Of a stretch of DNA of 64,000 nt, positions 35,096 to 44,574 are shown in pieces. The DNA is from Planctomycetales bacterium ZRK34 (GTDB taxonomy: Bacteria; Planctomycetota; Phycisphaerae; Phycisphaerales; Zrk34). How positions within the stretch are numbered: position 1 is the stretch's first letter; every line of letters begins with the position of its first letter. The notes under the pieces are model-generated. The model did no database searches. It worked only from the letters and a program-made list of their open reading frames with translations, and was not told the DNA's origin. The position numbers and the translations under genes are program-made. The DNA lies in NCBI GenBank assembly GCA_014873095.1, contig CP050848.1, forward strand, positions 4,213,850 to 4,277,849. Reading direction: 5' to 3'.

Positions 35096-37407
35096 AGATA
35101 TGACTCTTCAGAATGGTTGGCAGAGGCGATGCCAATTTCGGCGCGATGGCAAAGCGTCTTCAACTCATCGACTTTTGCCTTGATCGCCTCAAGGTTATCG
35201 GCCATTTTGGCTTGCTGCTCAAGTTCGCGGGCTACCTCTGTGATGGGGGTGTATCCGTAACCACCGGCGGCCCCTTTGATCTGATGAGCCAGACGGGCGA
35301 GTGATTCATAATCTTCATTCTCCAGGGTTTCGTGAATCGCCTTCACGCGCTGGCCGAGGCCGGACACAAACGTGGCAATCAGCTCACTCATTTTTATATC
35401 CGTGGCGCACTCACTGACCAAAGCGCATTCTGAAAGAGGTGTTATTGGCGAGCTGGGTAGGTACCGGTGAATCATTTCAAACAACTCCTCGCGATTCACA
35501 GGTTTGGTCGTGTAGTCATTGCAACCGGCGTCAAGGCATTTCTCGCGATCGCCCGCCATCGCGTGTGCTGTCAACGCAATAATTGGCTCGTCATACCCTT
35601 CTCGGCGAAGCAGTCTGGTTGCGTCGTATCCATCCATGATGGGCATTTGCATGTCCATTAGAATGATGTCGTATGGCTCAGATGTTCCATCGGCATGAAG
35701 CGCCATGTCCACAGCAATACGCCCGTTTTCAGCCAAATCCACGTCAAGGCCTGCGCTTTGAAGAATAAAGCGGATCAGGCGTTGGTTGTCGGGGCCGTCC
35801 TCGGCTAACAGAATGCGTCCCTGAAGCTGTGACATGTTCGCATCCTGTGGCTCATTTTTGTGAACCATATCGAAGTCAATTTGCTTAGGATCAATCAGGC
35901 ATAGCTTGTCGAGAGGGCCGATGTCCAGAATCAGTGTAAAGCGGCTGCCTACCCCCTGGGTGCTGTTGACACGAATCGTTCCGCCCAACATCTCGGCAAA
36001 ACGATTCGAAATAGTCAGGCCCAGGCCGGTCCCGCCGTATTGCCGGGTCATGCTGGCGTCGGCCTGTGAGAACGGCTTAAATAAGCTGTCAAGTTGTTCC
36101 TTGCTGATTCCAATGCCGGTGTCGACGACTTCAAACAGAAGCGTTTGATTGCCTTTGGCATTGATAGAGCCCAGCTTAACGGTGAGCCGCACACTGCCTC
36201 GATCTGTGAATTTAATCGCATTGGACATCAGATTGACGAGAATCTGCCGGAGACGTGTCGGGTCGCTGGAGATCGTTTTCGGAATCGATGTGGCGAAATC
36301 AATATGAAACTCGACGCCTCGCTCCTGGGCTCGGACCATCATCAACGAGGCGACTTCTTCGACGACTTGGCGAGGATCGCAATCGATATGCTCCACGACC
36401 ATTCGACCCGCTTCGATTTTCGAGATGTCGAGAATGTCGTTGATGATACGAAGCAGGTGATTGCCATTTCGGCGGATCGTATCCAAAGCAGTATGCTGTT
36501 GATATCTATCGATAGACTCGTTGAGTATGATGTCTGTGTAGCCCAGTATGGCGGTCATGGGGGTACGGATTTCATGGCTCATATTGGCGAGAAACTCGCT
36601 TTTGGCACGGTTGGCGCTCTCCGCAGCGGTTTTTGCTTCAGTCAAATCCCGGGTGCGTTCTTCCACGCGGAGTTCCAACTCGTCTCGAGCTGCCAGAAGT
36701 TCTGAGTCTCGCTGTTCGATGACGCCGATCATGAGATTGAATGCGTCTGTCAGTTTTCCGAATTCATCATTCGTGAAGCGCGTCACCCGCAAGCTGTAGT
36801 CACGGTTTTGGCTGATATGTTGAGCCGCGGTCGTTAATTGCTCCAGTGGTCGAGACAGAGAGCGGCTTAGCCAGTTGGCAGTTCCGGCTGCCACGATCAT
36901 CGCCCCGACGCCGATCATCAATCCAACCAATACCGTGTGCCACAGTTCGGCGTACAAGCCAGATGCGTTGGAAACAATGCTCAGATAACCGAGTGTTTGA
37001 CCGTCCTGGATGATCGGCTGTGAGACGACCAGATATTTGTCGCCCCAATGCGTGGCGATATTTGACTGCAGTATCGCCCGGTGAGGCTCATGTGGTGTGT
37101 CGTCGTGCTGATAGCGTGCAAAGCTGTCGCCATTGGTGAGAGTGATTTGGGCATACTCGACTTCCGGCATGACGGACAAGGCTGCCAATGTCTCCCTGCC
37201 CGCGGCCGGATCATTAAAGAGAATCGCTGCTGAGCTGTTGACGCCCAGCATTTCCGCTTGAGCGGAGAGGTTTTCGATCATGTCGCTTTTGCGATCGTAA
37301 AGATCAAAACCTGCATGAATGATGCTTGTCATAAGAATCGCAACAACGATGGTCGTGATCGTTGCTCGCGACAATTTAGAACGGAAAGATGTATGTTTGA
37401 GTTTCAT
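35092..37407 (-). CDS. Hybrid sensor histidine kinase (HAMP, HisKA, HATPase, receiver, Hpt)
   Basis: Inner-membrane kinase. A first helix (TITTIVVAILMTSIIHAGFD), a periplasmic sensor of about 130 residues (PAAGRETLAALSVMPEVEYA), a second helix (VLVGLMIGVGAMIVAAGTA), HAMP, coiled coil, HisKA with His in FLANMSHEIRTPMTAILGYT, HATPase with LMSNAIKFTDRG and GGTGLGLTISNRFAE, a receiver with DIILMDMQMPIMDGYDATRL, and an Hpt domain with LARLAHQIKGAAGGYGYTP. The start ATG 37407 is 5 bp after the YfiR-like gene. It probably phosphorylates the GGDEF/EAL regulator downstream. Confidence 0.92.
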   Translation of the reverse strand: MKLKHTSFRSKLSRATITTIVVAILMTSIIHAGFDLYDRKSDMIENLSAQAEMLGVNSSAAILFNDPAAGRETLAALSVMPEVEYAQITLTNGDSFARYQHDDTPHEPHRAILQSNIATHWGDKYLVVSQPIIQDGQTLGYLSIVSNASGLYAELWHTVLVGLMIGVGAMIVAAGTANWLSRSLSRPLEQLTTAAQHISQNRDYSLRVTRFTNDEFGKLTDAFNLMIGVIEQRDSELLAARDELELRVEERTRDLTEAKTAAESANRAKSEFLANMSHEIRTPMTAILGYTDIILNESIDRYQQHTALDTIRRNGNHLLRIINDILDISKIEAGRMVVEHIDCDPRQVVEEVASLMMVRAQERGVEFHIDFATSIPKTISSDPTRLRQILVNLMSNAIKFTDRGSVRLTVKLGSINAKGNQTLLFEVVDTGIGISKEQLDSLFKPFSQADASMTRQYGGTGLGLTISNRFAEMLGGTIRVNSTQGVGSRFTLILDIGPLDKLCLIDPKQIDFDMVHKNEPQDANMSQLQGRILLAEDGPDNQRLIRFILQSAGLDVDLAENGRIAVDMALHADGTSEPYDIILMDMQMPIMDGYDATRLLRREGYDEPIIALTAHAMAGDREKCLDAGCNDYTTKPVNREELFEMIHRYLPSSPITPLSECALVSECATDIKMSELIATFVSGLGQRVKAIHETLENEDYESLARLAHQIKGAAGGYGYTPITEVARELEQQAKMADNLEAIKAKVDELKTLCHRAEIGIASANHSEESYL

Positions 37408-37411
37408 GAGC

Positions 37412-38029
37412 TCATTCCCCAGTGTTGGAACCGGCAATTCGGGCCAATTTGAGCACTTTGGAGCTGACACGTAAATCCGATGATTCGATGGCATCAGGGT
37501 TTGCGTAGAAGAGAACTCGTCCCGCTTCGACCAAAAACGACAACATGCCGCCTTGGCGGACGAATGATTCGCCTTCTCCGATGGTCAGAACCGCCGCGTG
37601 TTTCACCGATTTGATTAACTGGCGAGCGGCATGGTTATGCATGTTGCTGACATAGATGAGGTGGCAGGATTTCAACTGCTTTTCAAATTCCTTCTGATGT
37701 GATGTGCCTGATGCGGAGGGTGGCAACTTGAGGCGCATGATTTTCAGGGGGTGGCCTGCCACTTCCCGACCTTTGATCATGCGAGCTATTATGGGTTTGA
37801 TGGGATCGGATTCGAACAGGCCGATGATCAGCGGGGCATGGTCCGATTCAAATTTTACATCCGGCCAAGTCGTGAACCTCGCGAAATTGATCAGGTATGC
37901 TGCCTTGACCTGTAATAACTTCTCTTGGTCTACTGAGTCGCCAGCGCTCATTGAAAACGTGGCCAATAGCGTCATGGTCGCCATGGCGAACGCGATTCGG
38001 TGTTGAAATGCGACTCGCTGAGTAAACAT
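37412..38029 (-). CDS. YfiR-family periplasmic protein (DUF4154)
   Basis: Signal peptide (IAFAMATMTLLATFSMSAGD) followed by the family pattern QVKAAYLINFARFTTWPDVK, LIIGLFESDPIKPIIARMIK, CHLIYVSNMHNHAARQLI and LTIGEGESFVRQGGMLSFLV with the closing SSKVLKLARI. YfiR proteins regulate membrane cyclic-di-GMP enzymes or kinases; beside a hybrid kinase it is the likely periplasmic input. 205 residues, normal length. It lies between the TonB receptor gene (15 bp) and the kinase gene. Confidence 0.88.
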   Translation of the reverse strand: MFTQRVAFQHRIAFAMATMTLLATFSMSAGDSVDQEKLLQVKAAYLINFARFTTWPDVKFESDHAPLIIGLFESDPIKPIIARMIKGREVAGHPLKIMRLKLPPSASGTSHQKEFEKQLKSCHLIYVSNMHNHAARQLIKSVKHAAVLTIGEGESFVRQGGMLSFLVEAGRVLFYANPDAIESSDLRVSSKVLKLARIAGSNTGE

Positions 38030-38044
38030 GCCGAATCAAATCTT

Positions 38045-40015
38045 TCAGAATCGCATGGTGGCGCGGAAGAATACTGAACGCTCAATCTCGGAAGCCGTGT
38101 CGGTCAAGATGGCATCGGCATTTTCAGGATGCTGTGGATCCAACAGGTTCTGTCCCCAGACACTAAGCTCCAGCCAGTCGGTCACTTCCCATGTCAGGCC
38201 CACATCAAGTCGGAGATAGGCCGGCACGTTGGCGCCGCTGAGTTCGTCCACGTAATACAGTGCAGAGTTCAACTGAAGGCCGTCTATGATGTCGACGCTT
38301 CCACGAAGCTGAGCCATGTGGTGGGGGGCCAAGTCCTCATTGCTCTCATCTTGGCCGTGTAGTTGGATGTCAAGAAAGCTATAGCTGGCATGTACAGACA
38401 CGTTCTCCGCCGGGCGCCATTCGGTAACCAGCTCCATGCCGTAAGTTTGACCGCTGACGGCATTGGCGAACAGCGGGTCGGCGCTGACGAGCTTGTGATA
38501 ATCGTTGTAAAACCCCGCGAGGTCCAATGTGAGATCATTGGATACTTTCAACCGGTAGCCGGCTTCATAGGCGATGAGTTCTTCGGATTTGACGTCGTCG
38601 TTGCCTGTGATAACCGTTGGCGGACCGCCGGTGAATGCAACGATTGACATGACGTCTCTTGATGCACGATTCGGCGTTTTGACCGGCCTGGATATGGCCG
38701 CCCACAGAGTCTGCCGATCGTCCGGCGTCCACCAGATACGCCCGCTGGGTTGAATTTCAAAGCCGGTGTAATTGTTGTGCTCGAATTTAGACCCGATCAT
38801 GGCGAACAACTGATCGGGCGCCAGTGTGATCGTGTCCTGTATGAAAGCATCCACTTGCTGGCTGGAATATGACTTCGGGTCAAATTGAGTGGTCAGCGTA
38901 CCGCCAAGACGATCCCGATAGCCATCCCAACCAACGCCCCAGGCGATTGTGTGCTCATTGTTCAGTTGGAACCGATGTCGGAAATCCACGTAAACGTCTT
39001 CTTCAACCACGGAGACAAGTGAAGCATCATCGCGTGAACCGTATGAGTAAGACCCGCTCAGCGACCAGCCGTTCGGCGTGCCATGACCTTGTTCCAGCCG
39101 GGCGTTGATGTGTGCTCCATGTCGGTCGGCATCGTTGATCAGTGTCCGAAACGTAAAGGGCGGACCGCTGGGATCAGGCTGGTTGTAGCTGGTGCCAAAG
39201 CGTGGACTGAAATAGCCCCCGAGGTCGACCATGAAGGTGATATCATCGCTGCCTTCCACATCGAGGCGCGCCCCGAAGCGGCCCTGGTCCCAATCGTCAT
39301 AGCGGTCGCTGCCGTCGACACCAACGGTTTCATCAAAGTTGCGATACTTGCCCCACACCCGAAACCATGCGTTGTCAGCAATCTCTCCGCCGTAACGTAT
39401 GGCTGTTTGCTGGGTTTCGGTGCCGACGACATTGTCGATGAACCAGCCTTGTGTGTTTTTTGAGGATTTGGATTCGATGTTGATCACACCATTGACGGCA
39501 TTGGCGCCCCAAAGTGTCGCTCCAGGCCCGCGGATTATTTCAATCTGATCCAAGTCCTCCAAGATCAGATCCGCATGCTCCCAGACAACACCTCCAAACA
39601 GGAGGTTGTAGATATTTCGGCCATCGACAGCGACTTGTAGGTTATTGGTGAATCGTCCTGCGAACCCGCGTGATCCGATCGCCCAGCTGTGTGCCGTGAT
39701 CTGACCGACGTGAAACCCCGGCGCCAACCGCAAAGCTTCGGGAATGCTTAAATGACCGCTCTTGCGAATGTCTTCGCCTGTGATGACATAGATCGCCGAC
39801 GGCGTTTTGAACCAGTCCTGCTCAACGCCGGCAACGCTGGTAACCTGAATCGCCATTAACTGCTCGATGGACAGATCAGCAAATCCATCATCGGATTCAA
39901 ATCCGCTGGATTCATCATCCCCGAATTCAGCCCAAGCTGTTGATGGTCTGGCCCATAGTATCACAAGGCAGATTAGCACCGATGCGGTAAAACCAACCTT
40001 TTTGTAATGGTTCAC
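38045..40015 (-). CDS. TonB-dependent outer-membrane receptor
   Basis: Signal peptide (VLICLVILWARPSTAWA), then a plug domain: SVAGVEQDWFKTPSAIYVIT, GEDIRKSGHLSIPEALRLAP, and DQIEIIRGPGATLWGANAVN with GVINI. A beta barrel follows, ending in ...VFFRATMRF with the C-terminal Phe used by the BAM machinery. 656 residues. A TonB box is not obvious. Receptors of this size beside YfiR, hybrid kinase and GGDEF/EAL regulator form a module known mostly from Proteobacteria, in which the receptor is thought to sense rather than import. The ligand is unknown. Confidence 0.9.
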   Translation of the reverse strand: MNHYKKVGFTASVLICLVILWARPSTAWAEFGDDESSGFESDDGFADLSIEQLMAIQVTSVAGVEQDWFKTPSAIYVITGEDIRKSGHLSIPEALRLAPGFHVGQITAHSWAIGSRGFAGRFTNNLQVAVDGRNIYNLLFGGVVWEHADLILEDLDQIEIIRGPGATLWGANAVNGVINIESKSSKNTQGWFIDNVVGTETQQTAIRYGGEIADNAWFRVWGKYRNFDETVGVDGSDRYDDWDQGRFGARLDVEGSDDITFMVDLGGYFSPRFGTSYNQPDPSGPPFTFRTLINDADRHGAHINARLEQGHGTPNGWSLSGSYSYGSRDDASLVSVVEEDVYVDFRHRFQLNNEHTIAWGVGWDGYRDRLGGTLTTQFDPKSYSSQQVDAFIQDTITLAPDQLFAMIGSKFEHNNYTGFEIQPSGRIWWTPDDRQTLWAAISRPVKTPNRASRDVMSIVAFTGGPPTVITGNDDVKSEELIAYEAGYRLKVSNDLTLDLAGFYNDYHKLVSADPLFANAVSGQTYGMELVTEWRPAENVSVHASYSFLDIQLHGQDESNEDLAPHHMAQLRGSVDIIDGLQLNSALYYVDELSGANVPAYLRLDVGLTWEVTDWLELSVWGQNLLDPQHPENADAILTDTASEIERSVFFRATMRF

Positions 40016-40342
40016 GGCATGTCCCTTCCCACAGTGCTTGTTCGTCGATTTGTACTACTTGCCCCGACAGAACTTGCCTCATTCTTCACTACCTATGGTC
40101 GTCAGTATCAACCGTTAGCATGATGAGTATTTACCGCCATCGCTTATCGGAACGGCCGGTCGAGTGAGGGATTCAGCTTCAAGTGATGGCCCGCCTCCTG
40201 AAATCAGGCCGGTTGAGAAGCATTGATATTCCAGCAGATTGTCGTTGTGGCAATCAGGGTGGACTCAACGGGAAGCACGATACTGTCGACAGGTAAGTGC
40301 TTACCACGTATGCCACACGTCATCGAGATAATTTACAGGTGT
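40016..40342. other. Region upstream of the TonB receptor, edge of the IS heap
   Basis: These 327 bases hold the promoter side of the receptor operon (reading left) and, to the right, the edge of the IS3 remnant. The open frame from 40223 has no recognisable protein character before 40343. No repeat or RNA was seen. Confidence 0.4.
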
Positions 40343-40615
40343 GTGACAATCCAGCGGAAGCGTTACACGGAAGTCCAGATCACCTTTGCCCTGCGTCAGG
40401 CTGAATCAGGCAACTCAGTGGGTGAGATCGTTCAAAAGATGGGGTTCTCCGAGGCGACGTTCTATCATTGAAAGCAGAAGTTCGACGGGCTAGGGGGGGG
40501 CGAAGTCCGTCGGCTCAAGCAGTTGGAGGAAGAGAATCGCAAGCTCAAACAGTTGGTAGCGGATCTGTCCTTGGACAAGTCCATGATGCAGGATGCCCTC
40601 AAGGGAAAGCTCTGA
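40343..40615 (+). pseudogene. IS3-family transposase OrfA, broken
   Basis: The frame reads KRYTEVQITFALRQAESGNS, VGEIVQKMGFSEATFYH, then TGA where relatives have Trp, then KQKFDGL, a run of eight G that shifts the frame, then RLKQLEEENRKLKQLVADLS and MMQDALKGKL. This is the helix-turn-helix and leucine-zipper part of an IS3-type OrfA. A stop and a homopolymer frameshift make it inactive. Confidence 0.8.
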
Positions 40616-41157
40616 GGCCGCTTCGCGGCGTGATCCGGTCAGGCGTGTGCGAGCGGCTTACCAGGTCAGCGAGAAGCGGGCATGTGAAGTGCTGGCGGCG
40701 GGTCGTTCGGCGGTGCGTTATGTGTCGATCAGGTCATCGCAGGATGCATCAGCGTCGTCGGCTGCGTGAGTTGGCGGCGGCTCGGCCAAGCTACGGCTAT
40801 CTGCGTTTGCACATGTTGCTGCATCACGAAGGTTGGTTGGTTAATCGCAAGCGGGTATATCGGTTGTACAAGGAAGAAGGACTGACGATGCGTCGAAAAG
40901 TGCCGCGAAGACGGGTGTCGAGTGTGAGGCGTTGCCGACGGCGGAGCAAAAGAACGACAGATGGTCGATGGGCTTCGTGTCGGACCAAGTGTTCGACTGA
41001 CGGCGACTTCGCGAGCTGACGCTGGTCGACAACTGTACCAGGGAAGCGTTGGCGCTGTGCGTGACGCCACGGATCAAAGGAATCGATGTGGTCTATGTGC
41101 TCGAAGCAGCCACGTCGAAGCACGGGCCGCCGACTTCGATTCAGGTGAATAACGGAA
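40616..41157 (+). pseudogene. IS3-family transposase OrfB, N-terminal part, frameshifted
   Basis: Contains, in two frames, RRLRELAAARPSYGYLRLHM, HEGWLVNRKRVYRLYKEEGL and TMRRKVPRR, then ELTLVDNCTREALALCVTPR and IQVNNGK, the beginning of the IS3 DDE core. The sequence is cut at about 41157 by the start of an IS110-type remnant. The C-terminal part of an IS3 OrfB lies at 42807, probably the same element split by later insertions. Confidence 0.75.
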
Positions 41158-41244
41158 AACTATGCAAGCCGGGTATACTGGTAGCGGAGGCCGGCTGTGT
41201 GCCGACCATCTGCTTCTAGATCCGTTATCTGCGGAGACCCGGCT

Positions 41245-41737
41245 ATGGAACTTCTGGCGATCAACCTCGGCAAGTTCAAGAGCGTAGCGTGCTTCTATCG
41301 GAGCGACGACGATGTGATCTATCGTACGATCGAGACACGACCGCAAGTCATTCACGATCTATTGGTCGAACTGACCCGGATTGGATCGTGGTCGAAGTAG
41401 GCACGGTCACCGGCTAGGTCCACGACATTGCGGTCGCATTAGGGACCGATGTGCAGGTGGTGCCACGGCGTCGGCAATCAGGCACGTATGATCGCTCGGG
41501 CTGGGTGACCAAGCACGGGCCCAGTCTGCTGCGAAAACTGCTGGTCAAGGTAGCGTGGATCATGCGGCAGCACAACCCCCACGCCGATACGCTCGCCAAT
41601 TGAGCAAGGGCGAACGGACGCGCCGTAAACAGGTGATCGTGACGCTGGGTCGCCGATTGCTGACCTGGTGTTGGGCCATGCTGAGCGATGAGACAGACTG
41701 GAACCCAGAGCGGATGGGATTGAAGCTGGCGAGTTAA
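41245..41737 (+). pseudogene. IS110-family transposase remnant with internal deletion
   Basis: The start MELLAINLGKFKSVACFYRS is the DEDD-type N-terminus of an IS110 transposase (DxxK). WIVVEVGTVTG, a stop, and VHDIAVALGTDVQV follow. The frame then jumps to RRQSGTYDRSGWVTKHGPSL and LRKLLVKVAWIMRQHNPHAD, the C-terminal part, and ends near LLTWCWAMLSDETDW in another frame. The central half is missing, so the gene is dead. Confidence 0.7.
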
Positions 41738-41955
41738 AATGATCTAAACGGTACGACGGATCAGCCCTCGGCCGACTCGGCGAAGAACGGAACGATCGCG
41801 ACGGCAGAGCTCGTGAATTCTGGTGAGCTCTCAGCTTGGTAACGGAAATGAGCGCCGCCGCGTCGCAAAGTTAAATGGGACCGCGACAGCCACCTGCGGC
41901 CCCCCCCCGGATAGTGACCTGAACCGATCTCGCTGAGTATGAAACTCCTGCCTAA

Positions 41956-42804
41956 GAAAGCGTGTGAGAAGCATCATTACCCTGGTTGAAGCTGATGTAG
42001 CATCAGGTTGATTATCGCGAGGTAGATCACGGTCTCGCTGCTGACCGGCAGGGTTTCGTAGTCCTTGCTCAGGCGGCGGTACCTGCTGAACCACGCGAAC
42101 GTGCGTTCAACGATCCAGCGTTTGGGCAGCACGACGAACTTGCTGAGTTCGGACCGTTTGACGATCTCGATGACACGTTTGAATACTTCCTTGGCCACAC
42201 GCACGAACTCACCGGCGTAACCGCCGTCGGCCCAGATCTTCTTGAGCCGCCCAAAGCGGCTGGCCATGCGCATCAACACCTCCTCGCCGCCGTCGCGGTC
42301 CTGAACATCGGCCGCGTGCACGACCACCGCGAGAATCAACCCGAGTGTGTCGACGCAAATATGACGCTTCTACCGGTGATTTTCTTGCCCGCGTCGTAAC
42401 CGTGGGTCCCCCTTTTTGCGGTGCGGCGGTCTTGATCGACTGGCTGTCGAGGATCGCCGCCGACGGCGTGGGCTTGCGGCCGGCCTTGCGTCGAACCCGT
42501 TCGCGGAGCCGATCATGAATCAACTGCCACGTGCCGTCGAGCCGGAACCGCCGGTAGTAGTAATGCACCGTGCCCCACGGCGGAAACTCGTGCGGCAGCA
42601 TCCGCCACGAGCAGCCCGTGCGCAGCAGGTAAAGGATCGCGTTGACCACCTCACGCATGTCGACCGACCGATGCCGCCCGCCCGGCTCCGCCGACGGAAT
42701 CATCGGCGCGATCAATCCATACTGCTCATCCGTGAGGTCCGAGGGATAGGGCGTCCGTGCCATAACCACAACATCGGCTCATGCGGGACTTCTCACACAC
42801 TTTC
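41956..42804 (-). mobile_element. IS5-family insertion sequence with terminal inverted repeats
   Basis: The ends are GAAAGCGTGTGAGAAG (41956-41971) and its complement with one change at 42789-42804. The sequence TAA flanks both ends (41953-41955, 42805-42807), consistent with a 3-bp target duplication. One transposase gene fills the 849 bp. To its right lies an IS3 OrfB remnant; to its left unassigned sequence, so neighbouring DNA was rearranged as well. Confidence 0.75.
41977..42763 (-). pseudogene. IS5-family transposase, frameshifted
   Basis: Starts MARTPYPSDLTDEQYGLIAP with LYLLRTGCSWRMLPHEFPPW and AAILDSQSIKTAAPQKGG. The frame is then lost near AAAAAGGGGG (about 42406-42415), a second one-base loss follows, and the frame resumes as [20 protein letters not shown] with [12 protein letters not shown] and [20 protein letters not shown]. 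The DDE residues are on separate frames. The A/G run could be a programmed slippery site, as in some IS5 relatives, but the second shift argues for decay. Confidence 0.75.
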
Positions 42805-42806
42805 TA

Positions 42807-43135
42807 AAGACTTGGACCTGTGGGCATACTGGAACCATGTGAAGCTGGATTTCAGCCGGCCGGACAAGCCGACGGACAACGCAACAATCGAATCGCTCAA
42901 CGCCCGATTCCGATCCGAATGCCTGAATATGCATTGGTTCCTGAGTCTGGCCGACGCCCGTGAGAAGATTGCCGCCTGGCGTGGGGACTGTAACACGATC
43001 CGTCCGCACAGCAGCTTAAACAACTTGACTCCGGAGCAGTTCGCGACTCGGTGTGGGCCTACGGCTCCGGCTGCGCCTCCACCTCCGGCCCACACTGAGG
43101 TATCATGCTTATCAACACTGTCTGGTTACACTTGA
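42807..43135 (+). pseudogene. IS3-family transposase OrfB, C-terminal part
   Basis: Reads DLWAYWNHVKLDFSRPDKPT, DNATIESLNARFRSECLNMH, then WRGDCNTIRPHSSLNNLTPE and QFA: the final part of the IS3 DDE integrase core including its catalytic Glu (IESLNARF). It follows directly on the right end of the IS5 element. Confidence 0.8.
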
Positions 43136-43210
43136 TATGGACCAAGGATGGGGTGAGGACCACCTCCCGCCATCCTGCCCAAGCCAGCCCACACAATAGG
43201 TAGGTGATTC

Positions 43211-44230
43211 ATGAAGCACGGCTACGAACCAACAGAAGTTGATCGGCAACTATTCGATCAAGTTGCACAGTATGTTCGATCGAATTCAGAAGCATTCCGC
43301 GAAATGGGCGATCAGCTGGACAACGGTAAAAACGGGTACAGCGACCAAGCTTGCCGACAGCGTGAGGCAAAACGCAAACGTTACTGGCACGGGATTGGTC
43401 CAATTAGGCGCAGGCAGAGTACGGAAGTCAGCACCCGTGCAGCTTGTCGAAAAATCTACGGTGAGCATCATCCCGGTAGCGACCGATGGGAGAAGCCGCG
43501 TTCAAAGTGCGTACGCTTCTCTGAAGCGTGGTATATGCTGCAAAAATTGTTAGGGGAGTGCCCATTACATGATCGCGTTGAAACTGATCGTGTGAGTACG
43601 GCTCACCGGCTGATACTGATGATATGGCTGATGAGCGATCCCGATGTGCACACATTCGAGCCATTGCTAACGGAATTTCAGGATTGGCCATGGGACGATA
43701 GTATCGAAAAGTTTTGGCAGAACGATGTCCCTGAGCCATGCGTTGATCAACTGATGAGTCGGCATTGGGTACGTGATTATCTGTTGGGATACGATGCAAA
43801 CGGGGCTCTGGATCATGTGCGCGAGGCGTTGCGATTGCTGACTGGTGATCACACAATGGCGAAAGAAGCAGCGACAAGGTCGCGTAACATCGGACAAGAG
43901 GTGAAGTGGCGTGAGGCCATGAAAATGGCAGAGAGACATGTAAGAGCTCACAGCGGATCTATGCCAAGCTTGAAGAAACTAGCAGAGTTTGTTGGTTGTT
44001 CACGCCCCACAATCACAAAGGCGATTGAACATTCGACATACCTGAGTGCGAGACGTGCAGAAACTAAAGGTAGAAAACGTGAACAAGCGATCACTGAGGC
44101 GGTGTTAGACAATACTGCGCAATCAACAGAAGGCGATCCTGCGGAACTAGCTGCGTTGATAGATGAACAAAAGCAGGAAATAAACCGCGAGGATCGCCAA
44201 TACAAAAAGGCGGCGCAACACCGCCGATAA
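43211..44230 (+). CDS. Island protein of unknown function with C-terminal helix-turn-helix
   Basis: No family recognised in the first 230 residues (TAHRLILMIWLMSDPDVHTF; HWVRDYLLGYDANGALDHV). Near residue 260-290, PSLKKLAEFVGCSRPTITKA followed by IEHSTYLSARRAE is a typical helix-turn-helix. The C-terminus is charged and helical. Codon use is less G+C-rich than in the cargo. It opens the plus-strand run that leads to the recombinase, so it probably belongs to the element's control or replication functions. Confidence 0.55.
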   Translation: MKHGYEPTEVDRQLFDQVAQYVRSNSEAFREMGDQLDNGKNGYSDQACRQREAKRKRYWHGIGPIRRRQSTEVSTRAACRKIYGEHHPGSDRWEKPRSKCVRFSEAWYMLQKLLGECPLHDRVETDRVSTAHRLILMIWLMSDPDVHTFEPLLTEFQDWPWDDSIEKFWQNDVPEPCVDQLMSRHWVRDYLLGYDANGALDHVREALRLLTGDHTMAKEAATRSRNIGQEVKWREAMKMAERHVRAHSGSMPSLKKLAEFVGCSRPTITKAIEHSTYLSARRAETKGRKREQAITEAVLDNTAQSTEGDPAELAALIDEQKQEINREDRQYKKAAQHRR

Positions 44231-44240
44231 GGATGCAGCG

Positions 44241-44260
44241 GGGGTGCAGCGCTGCACCCC
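44241..44260. promoter_or_regulatory. Perfect 20-bp palindrome, possible operator 1
   Basis: GGGGTGCAGCGCTGCACCCC reads the same on both strands. It lies 10 bp after the preceding stop and 99 bp before the next start. A related palindrome is found 57 bp downstream (centre to centre). A paired site of this type suggests a dimeric repressor or recombination-directionality factor. Confidence 0.55.
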
Positions 44261-44299
44261 TAACACATGCATCGTACATGAAAATTAGGGTACAAAGAG

Positions 44300-44315
44300 G
44301 GTGCAACGCTGCACC
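44300..44315. promoter_or_regulatory. Near-palindrome, possible operator 2
   Basis: GGTGCAACGCTGCACC shares the form GGTGCARCGYTGCACC with the palindrome at 44241. It lies 44 bp before the start of the small DNA-binding protein gene at 44359 and probably overlaps its promoter. Confidence 0.5.
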
Positions 44316-44358
44316 TTGCGGACTTCCACAAGGCAATTGTGCCAGAAGGAAGGCCCGC

Positions 44359-44574
44359 ATGATGAGTACTTCGCTGCCGACGTTGGACACACCAGGACGT
44401 ATCGCCTCCAAATTGAACGTTCCCCTGCACCGTGTCCAATACATCATCAAGTCACGAAAAATAGCCCCAGTCGCCTACGCTGGCCGGCTTCGTTTGTTCA
44501 ACCGCGAAGCCGTCGCCATGATTCGTCACGTCATCAATGCGATCGACGCCAAACGCGGGGTGCGTGATGAGTAA
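44359..44574 (+). CDS. Small DNA-binding protein (MerR/excisionase-like fold)
   Basis: GAAGGAAGG precedes two adjacent ATGs (44359, 44362). The 71 residues contain TPGRIASKLNVPLHRVQYII and GRLRLFNREAVAMIRHVINA, the pattern of a winged helix-turn-helix of MerR or excisionase type. It overlaps the next gene by 8 bp. It is directly downstream of the paired palindromes, so it may be their binding protein. Confidence 0.65.
   Translation: MMSTSLPTLDTPGRIASKLNVPLHRVQYIIKSRKIAPVAYAGRLRLFNREAVAMIRHVINAIDAKRGVRDE

Noticed and set aside
42395..42420. Programmed frameshift in the IS5 transposase at AAAAAGGGGG
   Set aside because: Plausible for this IS family, but a second one-base shift follows shortly after, so the gene is more simply decayed.
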